Source: Maribacter sp.
GTDB lineage: Bacteria; Bacteroidota; Bacteroidia; Flavobacteriales; Flavobacteriaceae
Direction of reading: 5' to 3'
Length of the DNA stretch: 9,686 nt
Assembly (NCBI GenBank): GCA_013001935.1
Contig: JABDKZ010000017.1
Location: forward strand, 1 to 9,686
The notes below the pieces were generated by a model. It searched no databases, had not been told where the DNA came from, and worked only from the letters and a program-made list of their open reading frames with translations. Below, in pieces: positions 1-6,091 of the stretch; within the stretch, counting starts at the first letter, position 1; the number at the start of each line of letters is the position of its first letter. The position numbers and the translations under genes are program-made.

Positions 1-581
1 TAATCAAAGTTGTGCTCAATGAATTCCCGGAAGCCATTTTATCTATTGACACCTTTCGTAGCCAAGTAGCTGATGCCTGTTTAAAAGAAGGTGCAGCAAT
101 GATCAATGATATTTCAGCGGGCATCCAAGACCATGAAATGTTCAAAATAATTGCAAAACATGGGGTACCCTATTGCTTGATGCATATGAAAGGCACACCG
201 CAGAACATGCAGCAAAAAACCGATTATGATGATTTGCTGATGGATGTTTTGTACTATTTCTCAGAACGCATTGCCAAAGCTAGGGAATATCATATTAACG
301 ATATCATCGTTGACCCCGGATTTGGATTCAGCAAAACCCTGGATCAGAATTATAAGCTATTGCAAAATTTGGAATTATTACAGTCGCTTGATTTGCCAAT
401 TTTGGTGGGTCTTAGTAGAAAATCAATGATTTACAAGGTTTTGGAAAGTACACCCCAAGAAGCATTGAACGGCACAACGGCACTGAACATGCTGGCCCTT
501 CAAAAAGGAGCCCATATCCTTAGGGTTCATGATGTTGCAGCGGCTATGGAATGCATACAGTTAAATGAACACCTTAACTAA
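1..581 (+). CDS. folP: Dihydropteroate synthase, 5'-truncated by window edge
   Basis: This enzyme condenses p-aminobenzoate with 6-hydroxymethyl-dihydropterin pyrophosphate to make dihydropteroate in folate synthesis; it acts in the cytosol and is the sulfonamide target. The reading frame is open to the left edge (codons begin at base 3), so the GTG at 12 is an internal valine and not a start. About 193 residues are visible of a family usually near 275, so the first strand and pterin-site loops are missing. Visible family motifs, in order, are SIDTFRSQVA, INDISAG, LMHMKGTPQNMQ, IIVDPGFGFSKT, LVGLSRKSMI (with the substrate-binding SRK) and NGTTALNMLALQKGAHILRVHDV. Nothing looks degraded. It ends 57 bases before the preferred cdaA start with no terminator between them, so the two are probably cotranscribed. 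Identification is near certain. Confidence 0.97.
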   Translation, partial: IKVVLNEFPEAILSIDTFRSQVADACLKEGAAMINDISAGIQDHEMFKIIAKHGVPYCLMHMKGTPQNMQQKTDYDDLLMDVLYYFSERIAKAREYHINDIIVDPGFGFSKTLDQNYKLLQNLELLQSLDLPILVGLSRKSMIYKVLESTPQEALNGTTALNMLALQKGAHILRVHDVAAAMECIQLNEHLN

Positions 582-638
582 AGATTTCATAGCTACATTG
601 TTCATCAAATTTTGTTAATTTTACAAAAACCATCAGGA

Positions 639-1424
639 TTGGATTTTTTGAATTTTCTCGACTTTAAGGTTACCGATATTATCGATATTATCTTAGTCGC
701 CGTACTTCTCTATTACATTTACAAACTCGTACGCGGTTCAGTTGCCATTAACATCTTTATTGGAATCGTTATTATCTGGGGCTTCTGGAAGCTCACCGAG
801 CTACTTGAAATGGAAATGATAAGTAGTATGGTTGGTGGTTTTATGTCTGTAGGTTTAATTGCCTTGATTATTGTTTTTCAGCAGGAAATTCGGAAATTCC
901 TATTAATGATCGGATCTACTAACTTTGCGAACAAACGAAATTTTATTCGACGTTTCCGCTTTTTACGACCTGAAGGAATGGCTACCAGTAATGATATTGA
1001 TGCCATTTTGGGGGCCTGCGAAATTATGTCAAATTCCAAAACAGGTTCTATCATTGTTATAAAAAGAAACAATTCCTTGGATTTTGTAAAGTCGACCGGT
1101 GACACTATGTACGCGGAAGTGAATCAACCCATCTTAAGCAGTATATTTTACAAGAACAGTCCGTTGCATGATGGTGCTGTGATCATAGAGAATAATTTTA
1201 TCGTAGCCACGCGAGTAATTCTTCCGGTCTCAAACCAACGTAGTATTCCACTTCGTTTTGGATTACGCCATAGGGCCGCTGTTGGTATTACCGAAAGAAC
1301 CGATGCATTGGCATTAGTGGTCAGTGAGGAGACCGGTGGTATTTCGTATATAAAAAACGGGGAGTTCTTCTTGTTCAAAGACCTTACCGAACTTGGGGAA
1401 ATGATGAAAGAAGATTTGATCTAA
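639..1424 (+). CDS. cdaA: Membrane-bound diadenylate cyclase (DisA_N domain, CdaA/YbbP type)
   Basis: CdaA makes the second messenger c-di-AMP from two ATP. The N-terminal part has three hydrophobic helices (about residues 13-29, 35-51 and 64-81 from this start). The DisA_N catalytic domain follows, with the DGA motif (SPLHDGAVII) and the RHR motif (FGLRHRAAVG), both needed for catalysis. The start is a judgement: TTG at 639 gives MDFLNFLDF, resembling the N-terminus I recall for relatives, and a 261-residue protein. TTG at 612 would add nine residues. There is no ATG near and no Shine-Dalgarno, as usual in Bacteroidota. No CdaR-like or glmM gene is adjacent, unlike in Firmicutes; the folP neighbour is the arrangement I recall for Bacteroidota. 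Its TAA overlaps the stop of the convergent ABC gene. Function is well supported; the start is uncertain. Confidence 0.94.
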   Translation: MDFLNFLDFKVTDIIDIILVAVLLYYIYKLVRGSVAINIFIGIVIIWGFWKLTELLEMEMISSMVGGFMSVGLIALIIVFQQEIRKFLLMIGSTNFANKRNFIRRFRFLRPEGMATSNDIDAILGACEIMSNSKTGSIIVIKRNNSLDFVKSTGDTMYAEVNQPILSSIFYKNSPLHDGAVIIENNFIVATRVILPVSNQRSIPLRFGLRHRAAVGITERTDALALVVSEETGGISYIKNGEFFLFKDLTELGEMMKEDLI

Positions 1425-3187
1425 GCCACTTCTTCTTGCATAAACTGGGCTTCATACAGCTTGTTGTAATAACCCCCTTTTTTTAATAATTCGCTATGGG
1501 TACCGGATTCAACAATTTTACCGGCATCCATCACCAGGATCTTATCAGCTTTCTTGATGGTGGCCAGGCGATGCGCAATAATAATCGATGTTCTCCCTTC
1601 GGTTATTTTCTCGGTAGCACGTTGGATTAATTTTTCAGAATACGTATCAACCGATGATGTAGCTTCATCTAAAATCAGGATACTGGGATTGCTCACATAA
1701 GCCCTTAAAAAAGCAATCAGCTGTCGTTGCCCACTAGACAGCATTGAACCACGTTCTTTTACATTGTAGGTATAGCCACCGGGTAAACTGGCTATGAATT
1801 CATGAACACCGATTTCCTTTGCTGCCTCTTCAATCGTGCTGATGGCCATGGCATTGTCTTTTAAAGAAATATTATTGGCAATGGTATCCGCGAAGAGGAA
1901 TACATCTTGTAAGACTACTGCAATATGTGAACGCAATGATGCCAATTTATAATCCTTGCAATCTATACCATCGATTAATATTCGCCCTGAGTTAATCTCA
2001 TAGAAACGATTCAGCAAATTAATGATGGTCGATTTTCCAGCGCCCGTGGCCCCAACGATTGCAATGGTTTCACCTGCTTTGGCATCAAATGAAATGCCAT
2101 GCAACACTTCCTCATCCTTGATATACCCAAAGCGTACCTGGGTAAATCTGATATTGCCCTTTACCTTGGATTTTTCTATGGTACCCAAATCATCAATATT
2201 ACTTTCAGTATCCAAAATTGAAAAAACCCTATTGGCGGCGACCATTCCCATTTGTAAAGTATTGAATTTATCCGCAATCTGTCGCAGGGGTCTAAAAAGA
2301 ATTTCAATACACAAAATATAGGCAAAGATGGTCCCAGCCACATTATCTGAAATATTGGCCACATTTTGAAGTCCACCGTACCATACCACCAAACCTATGG
2401 CCACCGAGGAAACAATTTCTGCGATGGGAAAGAAAATAGAATTGTACCATACTGTTTTTAACCAAGCGGCCTTATGTTTTTCGTTGATTTCCCGAAACTT
2501 GTCACTTTCAATCTGCTCCCTGGTAAATAACTGTACGATTTTCATTCCTGTAAGTCTTTCTTGAACGAACGAGTTTAAATTCGATACTTGGGCCCTTACC
2601 TCGATAAAGGCTACTTTCATGGCCTGCTGAAATAAACGCGTGGCATATAGAATAACGGGGAGTAAGGCAAAAACAATCAGGGCCAACCGCCAATTTAAAT
2701 AAATCATTAGTGCCGCTGCGGCTAACATTTTTAAAAGATCAGCAACGATCACGAAAAACCCTTGGCTAAAAATTTCCCCTATGCGCTGCATATCTGCAAC
2801 AGCCCTTGTCACCAATACCCCAAGTGATGAATTGTCGAAGTATTTCATTCTAAAATTCAGCATATGCCCAAAGAGATTGATCCGAATATCCTTGATTACG
2901 GACTCACCCAACCAATTTGCATAATAATTGAATAATAATTGGAAGAGAACTTGGGCCAGAAGTACCGCCAGCATGGCCAAAACCAGAAAAAGCAATTTTT
3001 CGGCATCAGATTTCATAATGGCCTCATCAATAAGCTCCCGCAATAAAAATGGGGTCATAATCGCAAAGGCAGACAATAGAATCGCAGACAAGGCTACCCC
3101 ATAAAAAGTAATCTTGTAAGGACGTGCATGGGCCAATAAACGTTTGAACAAGCCAATATCAAATGCCTTTCCAGCTTCTTTACTCAT
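1421..3187 (-). CDS. ABC exporter half-transporter, fused permease and ATPase (MsbA/MDR-like)
   Basis: This 588-residue protein has the usual exporter half-transporter length and layout: a six-helix type I exporter membrane domain (about residues 20-320) followed by a nucleotide-binding domain (about 345-588). In the ATPase domain I see Walker A GATGAGKST (379-387), a Q-loop glutamine (427), signature LSSGQRQ (483-489), Walker B ILILDE with the catalytic Glu at 508, and the switch His at 539 (IIAHRL). All catalytic residues are present, so a homodimer would be active. The signature reads LSSGQ, not the commoner LSGGQ. The family includes lipid A flippases and multidrug pumps; sequence alone does not give the substrate, so I give no symbol. 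Its ATG lies inside the end of truA (overlap ATGAGTAA), suggesting cotranscription and coupled translation. The last four bases overlap the end of cdaA on the other strand. Confidence 0.93.
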   Translation of the reverse strand: MSKEAGKAFDIGLFKRLLAHARPYKITFYGVALSAILLSAFAIMTPFLLRELIDEAIMKSDAEKLLFLVLAMLAVLLAQVLFQLLFNYYANWLGESVIKDIRINLFGHMLNFRMKYFDNSSLGVLVTRAVADMQRIGEIFSQGFFVIVADLLKMLAAAALMIYLNWRLALIVFALLPVILYATRLFQQAMKVAFIEVRAQVSNLNSFVQERLTGMKIVQLFTREQIESDKFREINEKHKAAWLKTVWYNSIFFPIAEIVSSVAIGLVVWYGGLQNVANISDNVAGTIFAYILCIEILFRPLRQIADKFNTLQMGMVAANRVFSILDTESNIDDLGTIEKSKVKGNIRFTQVRFGYIKDEEVLHGISFDAKAGETIAIVGATGAGKSTIINLLNRFYEINSGRILIDGIDCKDYKLASLRSHIAVVLQDVFLFADTIANNISLKDNAMAISTIEEAAKEIGVHEFIASLPGGYTYNVKERGSMLSSGQRQLIAFLRAYVSNPSILILDEATSSVDTYSEKLIQRATEKITEGRTSIIIAHRLATIKKADKILVMDAGKIVESGTHSELLKKGGYYNKLYEAQFMQEEVA

Positions 3188-3929
3188 GTCTGCTTATCGT
3201 CTTTGGGTAAACAATTTTTGTCAAATATAAACCTTTTGCAGGGACAGATGCCCCAGCTTTGGTCCTGTCATTACTCTTTAATATATCCTGCACATCGGCT
3301 AAGGACCACTTGCCACTACCAACATTTAACAGGGTCCCTACGACGGCCCTAACCATATTTCTTAAGAATCGATCCGCTGAAATGGTAAAAACCAATATAT
3401 CCTTTTCTTGGGTCCATATAGCTTTGCGCACATCGCATAGATAGGTCTTGACATCGGTATTGGTTTTTGAGAAACATTCAAAATCGTGGTGCTCCAATAA
3501 AAGTTCGGCTGCCGCATTCATTTTATCAATAGCCAACATTTGCTTCACATAGTGCGCCCTATCATAGTAGAATGGATTCTTCTTTTGTGTAATCCAATAC
3601 TCATAGGTACGTTCGGTAGCATCAAAACGGGCATGGGCCTCTTTATGGACCTGAAATATTTCGTCTACCGCAATATCATCTGGCAAGAAGGCATTGGTCC
3701 GAAACACCAAGTCCTCAAGATCAATTTCATGTTCAATATCAAAATGGGCCATCATTGCCTTTGCATGCACCCCTGCATCAGTTCTTCCTGCACCCACAAC
3801 TACAATTGATATTCTTAAAAGTTTGGAAAGCGTATCTTCCAAAACTTCTTGAACCGTAATTGCATTCGGTTGGTTTTGCCAGCCATGGTACGACTTTCCG
3901 AAGTATGAAAAAGCAATAAAATATCTCAA
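3180..3929 (-). CDS. truA: tRNA pseudouridine(38-40) synthase TruA
   Basis: TruA converts uridine to pseudouridine at positions 38-40 in the anticodon arm of tRNAs. The 249-residue protein has the N-terminal RYFIAFSYFGKSYHGWQNQP block, the catalytic aspartate in GRTDAGVHA (Asp51), the FDATERTYEY block and the C-terminal FLRNMVRAVVGTLLNVG block, all characteristic of the family. The start is TTG at 3927-3929: reading upstream in frame gives CAC, ATT, CGG and then a TAG stop, so no ATG or GTG start is available, and the conserved RYF segment follows immediately. An exact Bacteroidota -7 match lies 26 bases upstream. It overlaps the ABC exporter gene by eight bases and is probably the first gene of that two-gene operon. 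The functional link to an exporter is not obvious and may be only positional. Confidence 0.96.
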   Translation of the reverse strand: MRYFIAFSYFGKSYHGWQNQPNAITVQEVLEDTLSKLLRISIVVVGAGRTDAGVHAKAMMAHFDIEHEIDLEDLVFRTNAFLPDDIAVDEIFQVHKEAHARFDATERTYEYWITQKKNPFYYDRAHYVKQMLAIDKMNAAAELLLEHHDFECFSKTNTDVKTYLCDVRKAIWTQEKDILVFTISADRFLRNMVRAVVGTLLNVGSGKWSLADVQDILKSNDRTKAGASVPAKGLYLTKIVYPKTISRHE

Positions 3930-3939
3930 GTGAATCCGC

Positions 3940-3947
3940 TATTTTTG
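3940..3947 (+). promoter_or_regulatory. Putative -7 promoter element for the phosphoesterase gene
   Basis: TATTTTTG matches the Bacteroidota housekeeping sigma -7 consensus TAnnTTTG exactly. Transcription would start near 3953, giving a leader of about 70 bases before the ATG at 4022. I see no convincing -33 TTTG at the usual 19-21 base spacing, and an 8-mer like this is common in AT-rich DNA. Confidence 0.4.
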
Positions 3948-3954
3948 TGGAAAT

Positions 3955-3962
3955 CAAATATA
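3955..3962 (-). promoter_or_regulatory. Putative -7 promoter element for truA-ABC operon
   Basis: Read on the minus strand this is TATATTTG, an exact match to TAnnTTTG. Transcription would start near 3949, about 20 bases before the TTG start of truA. A TTTG lies upstream but only 13 bases away, too close for a standard -33 element. The position relative to truA is good. It lies only seven bases from the opposite-strand element at 3940-3947. Confidence 0.45.
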
Positions 3963-4021
3963 CCTCGTTCCAACTCAAAAATGGACTGAGCACCTCTATT
4001 TTTAAGCATAATTTAAGTTTT

Positions 4022-4516
4022 ATGACCAAAATTCTTTTGTTGTCCGATACCCATGGTCATATTGATGAGGCTATTTTAAAATATGCCCGACTAGCAGATG
4101 AGGTTTGGCATGCAGGTGATATTGGCAGTTTAAGGGTAACCGATGCCATTGAAAAAATAAAACCACTTAAAGCGGTCTATGGCAATATTGATGACGCTAT
4201 TATTCAAAAAGAATATCCATTGAATCATCGGTTCATGTGTGAGGAAGTAGCTGTTTGGATTACCCATATTGGAGGTTACCCGCCTAAATACAATGCCAAC
4301 ATAAAGGAAGAGATCAAGGCGAATCCTCCCAAATTATTCATTTGTGGCCATTCACATATTCTTAAGGTCATGTGGGATAAAAAACTAGATCTCCTCCATA
4401 TGAATCCCGGCGCATGCGGGAAACACGGGTTTCATCAAGTGCGTACAATGCTTCGGTTTGAGATTGATGGTGCCGAAATAAAAGGCCTAGAAATCATTGA
4501 ATTGGGCAAGCGGTAA
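4022..4516 (+). CDS. YfcE/MJ0936-family metallophosphoesterase
   Basis: A 164-residue calcineurin-like phosphoesterase of the small YfcE/MJ0936 type, which hydrolyses phosphodiesters with a two-metal centre. Metal-ligand motifs are all visible: SDTHG (Asp9, His11), HAGDIG (Asp33), GNIDD (Asn55), THIGG (His82) and CGHSH (His110, His112), followed by the NPGACGKHG segment typical of the family. The start is ATG 4022, because MTKILLLSDTHG is the expected N-terminus. An in-frame GTG at 3947 would add 25 residues without family character and would lie on the promoter-like element. The physiological substrate is not known for most members. It is divergent from truA, and the downstream methyltransferase lies 59 bases away. 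No internal damage is seen. I am sure of the family and not of the substrate. Confidence 0.93.
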   Translation: MTKILLLSDTHGHIDEAILKYARLADEVWHAGDIGSLRVTDAIEKIKPLKAVYGNIDDAIIQKEYPLNHRFMCEEVAVWITHIGGYPPKYNANIKEEIKANPPKLFICGHSHILKVMWDKKLDLLHMNPGACGKHGFHQVRTMLRFEIDGAEIKGLEIIELGKR

Positions 4517-4575
4517 GATGTATAAGGATTAATGCCAATATTTTTTTAATTCAGCCCAAAAATTGTCGACGAGAA

Positions 4576-5382
4576 ATGAGACCAAAAAAAAATTACATAG
4601 AAATAAACAGGAATTCATGGAATGCTAAAACCGATTACCATATGAAATCGGATTTTTATGATCTTGATGGATTTTTAAAGGGCAAATCCTCACTCAACGA
4701 AATCGAATTGAATTTACTTGGTAATCTTAAGGGCAAAAGTGTCTTGCACCTTCAATGTCATTTTGGTCAGGATAGCATTTCGTTGGGCAGACTAGGCGCA
4801 GAGGTAACAGGGGTAGATTTTTCGGACAAAGCTATTGATCGTGCTAAAGAACTCGCTAAAACATCTAAAAGCAATACATCGTTTATCTGCTGTGATATCT
4901 ATGATCTACCCAAACACTTAAATACAAAGTTTGATATTGTTTTCACTAGCTATGGTACTATTGGATGGCTCCCCGACCTTGATAAATGGGGACAGATTGT
5001 ATCCCGGTTCTTAAAACCAAATGGAAAATTTGTTTTCGTAGAGTTTCATCCAGTGGTCTGGATGTTCGATGATGATTTTGACCAAATTGCCTACAATTAT
5101 CTTAATTCAGGTGAAATTATCGAAATACAAGAAGGAACCTACGCCGATAAGAACGCCGATATTAAACAGGAATATATAATGTGGAATCACGGTATTAGTG
5201 AGGTCGTGAATAATCTGATCAAAAACAATATTGAAATTTGCAGCTTGGATGAATATGATTACTCGCCCTATAACTGTTTTAATAAGACCGTTGAATTTGA
5301 ACCCAAAAAATACCGCATTGATCATCTAGACCATAAAATCCCCATGGTATACGCGATTGTGGGATCAAAAAAAGGTAGTTAG
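4576..5382 (+). CDS. Class I SAM-dependent methyltransferase
   Basis: This 268-residue protein has a Rossmann-type methyltransferase core. Motif I is VLHLQCHFGQDS (56-67), the acidic end of strand 2 is GVDFS (79-83), a CDIYDLP segment (106-112) matches the adenine-binding region, and KFDIVFTSYGTIGWLPDLDKW (118-138) gives motif IV. KPNGKFVFVEFHP (147-159) matches the strand 5 region. The HLQCHFGQDS form, in place of the usual GCGTG, belongs to a recognisable subgroup of methyltransferases found widely in Bacteroidota and Firmicutes. The first 50 residues (starting RPKKNYIEINRNSWN) resemble the N-terminal cap of that subgroup. The C-terminal 110 residues probably form the substrate lid. The acceptor is unknown. 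It starts 59 bases after the phosphoesterase, with no clear promoter between, so cotranscription is possible. Confidence 0.9.
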   Translation: MRPKKNYIEINRNSWNAKTDYHMKSDFYDLDGFLKGKSSLNEIELNLLGNLKGKSVLHLQCHFGQDSISLGRLGAEVTGVDFSDKAIDRAKELAKTSKSNTSFICCDIYDLPKHLNTKFDIVFTSYGTIGWLPDLDKWGQIVSRFLKPNGKFVFVEFHPVVWMFDDDFDQIAYNYLNSGEIIEIQEGTYADKNADIKQEYIMWNHGISEVVNNLIKNNIEICSLDEYDYSPYNCFNKTVEFEPKKYRIDHLDHKIPMVYAIVGSKKGS

Positions 5383-5431
5383 CCCAGCATTTTGATACAA
5401 TCTTGCATGTTACCTAAAAGTATAGAAATGC

Positions 5432-5460
5432 AAAAAACCCTGATGCTTCCATCAGGGTTT
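5432..5460 (-). terminator. Intrinsic terminator of the DUF4293 gene, possibly bidirectional
   Basis: AAACCCTGATG (5435-5445) and CATCAGGGTTT (5450-5460) form a perfect 11-bp stem around a four-base loop. On the minus strand the second arm runs into six T residues, so it is a good terminator for the leftward DUF4293 gene, whose stop is about 30 bases away. On the plus strand only three T residues follow the stem, so termination of the methyltransferase transcript is plausible but weaker. Confidence 0.85.
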
Positions 5461-5488
5461 ACGCACTAATACTACTAAGATGTTAGGT

Positions 5489-5899
5489 TTAACGCAAACG
5501 ATCAACAGATTTTATAAGATCTTCATCCTTCTTAATAGCCCTGTTGGCCAGAACTAAAAAAACGATAGAAAATACAGGAATCAACATCCCAATACCCTTC
5601 TCAGAAACCAAGGTTTCTCCGGATAAGTTTAGCGATCGGTAAACGAAAAATCCTAGTAAAAAAAGATTCAATATCATGTTCAATCTGTTCAAAACAAATT
5701 GATTTTGTCTTTTCTTGAATAAAAAGATGGCAATTAGGGCCAAGGCTGCGGAAGCATAGAATGATATAACAGCCACTATTTCACCTTGGGCAAAAACCTG
5801 CTCTCCTGCAGGATTTGTCCATAGATAAAACACTATTGGTAATAGTGCCGCCATCAGGGCCACAATCAACAAATAAAGCGATTGTATTCTTTGAATCAT
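5489..5899 (-). CDS. DUF4293 family small membrane protein
   Basis: A 136-residue inner-membrane protein with four hydrophobic helices (about 7-27, 38-60, 68-88 and 101-118) and short charged loops. The N-terminus MIQRIQSLYLLIVALM and the C-terminal ANRAIKKDEDLIKSVDRLR tail match DUF4293, a family I know as Bacteroidota-specific and often located beside rho. The conserved basic-acidic tail after the last helix is likely cytoplasmic. No function is established. It is divergent from rho, with 192 bases between the start codons, and has its own -7-like promoter and a downstream terminator, so it appears to be monocistronic. Its conserved placement next to rho is suggestive of shared regulation but proves nothing. 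No residues look catalytic. Confidence 0.9.
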   Translation of the reverse strand: MIQRIQSLYLLIVALMAALLPIVFYLWTNPAGEQVFAQGEIVAVISFYASAALALIAIFLFKKRQNQFVLNRLNMILNLFLLGFFVYRSLNLSGETLVSEKGIGMLIPVFSIVFLVLANRAIKKDEDLIKSVDRLR

Positions 5900-5922
5900 T
5901 GCTTTTATAGCGTTTGGAAGGC

Positions 5923-5930
5923 CAAAAATA
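5923..5930 (-). promoter_or_regulatory. Putative -7 promoter element for DUF4293 gene
   Basis: On the minus strand this reads TATTTTTG, an exact TAnnTTTG match. The predicted transcript start is about 18 bases before the ATG at 5899, nearly the same geometry as at truA. No clear -33 TTG was found at normal spacing. Confidence 0.45.
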
Positions 5931-6091
5931 CATGTCTTTTAAAAAATATCCCTGTATTATTGAAAATAATTTGTAATATTGTTACGTTATTAGTTATATC
6001 ACTTACCAGAAAAGGGAATCTTTCCCTCGTAATACCCAAATAACAATACACTTCTTAATTTTCTAAAGACGTATAATATATACCATACTTA
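5931..6091 (+). promoter_or_regulatory. rho upstream region with small hairpin
   Basis: This AT-rich stretch must contain the rho promoter and leader. I found no exact TAnnTTTG on the plus strand; TAATATTG (5974-5981) differs at one base. A GC-containing hairpin, AGGGAA (6013-6018) with TTCCCT (6022-6027) around a three-base loop, stands out. The 65 bases between it and the ATG at 6092 are unstructured by eye. Rho leaders are autoregulated in some bacteria, but nothing here proves that. Confidence 0.3.

Noticed and set aside
481..495. LSSGQ signature in the ABC exporter as a sign of a degenerate ATPase site
   Set aside because: The key Ser, Gly and Gln are kept and all other catalytic residues are intact, so this is ordinary variation (residue numbers given, not bases).
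612..638. TTG at 612 as the start of cdaA
   Set aside because: Not excluded, but the extra nine residues (MLILQKPSG) look unlike the family N-terminus, while TTG 639 gives MDFLNF. I chose 639 and record 612 as the alternative.
1148..1378. Minus-strand open frame inside cdaA
   Set aside because: It is opposite the catalytic domain of cdaA, with no start context and no recognisable motif; a shadow of the real gene.
3947..4021. GTG-initiated 25-residue N-terminal extension of the phosphoesterase
   Set aside because: The family begins directly at the strand leading to SDTHG, supplied by ATG 4022. The extension overlaps the promoter-like elements and has no family character.
3778..4029. Minus-strand 83-codon frame overlapping the start of truA
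   Set aside because: It is out of frame with truA, which has unmistakable conserved motifs across this stretch, and it shows no domain of its own.
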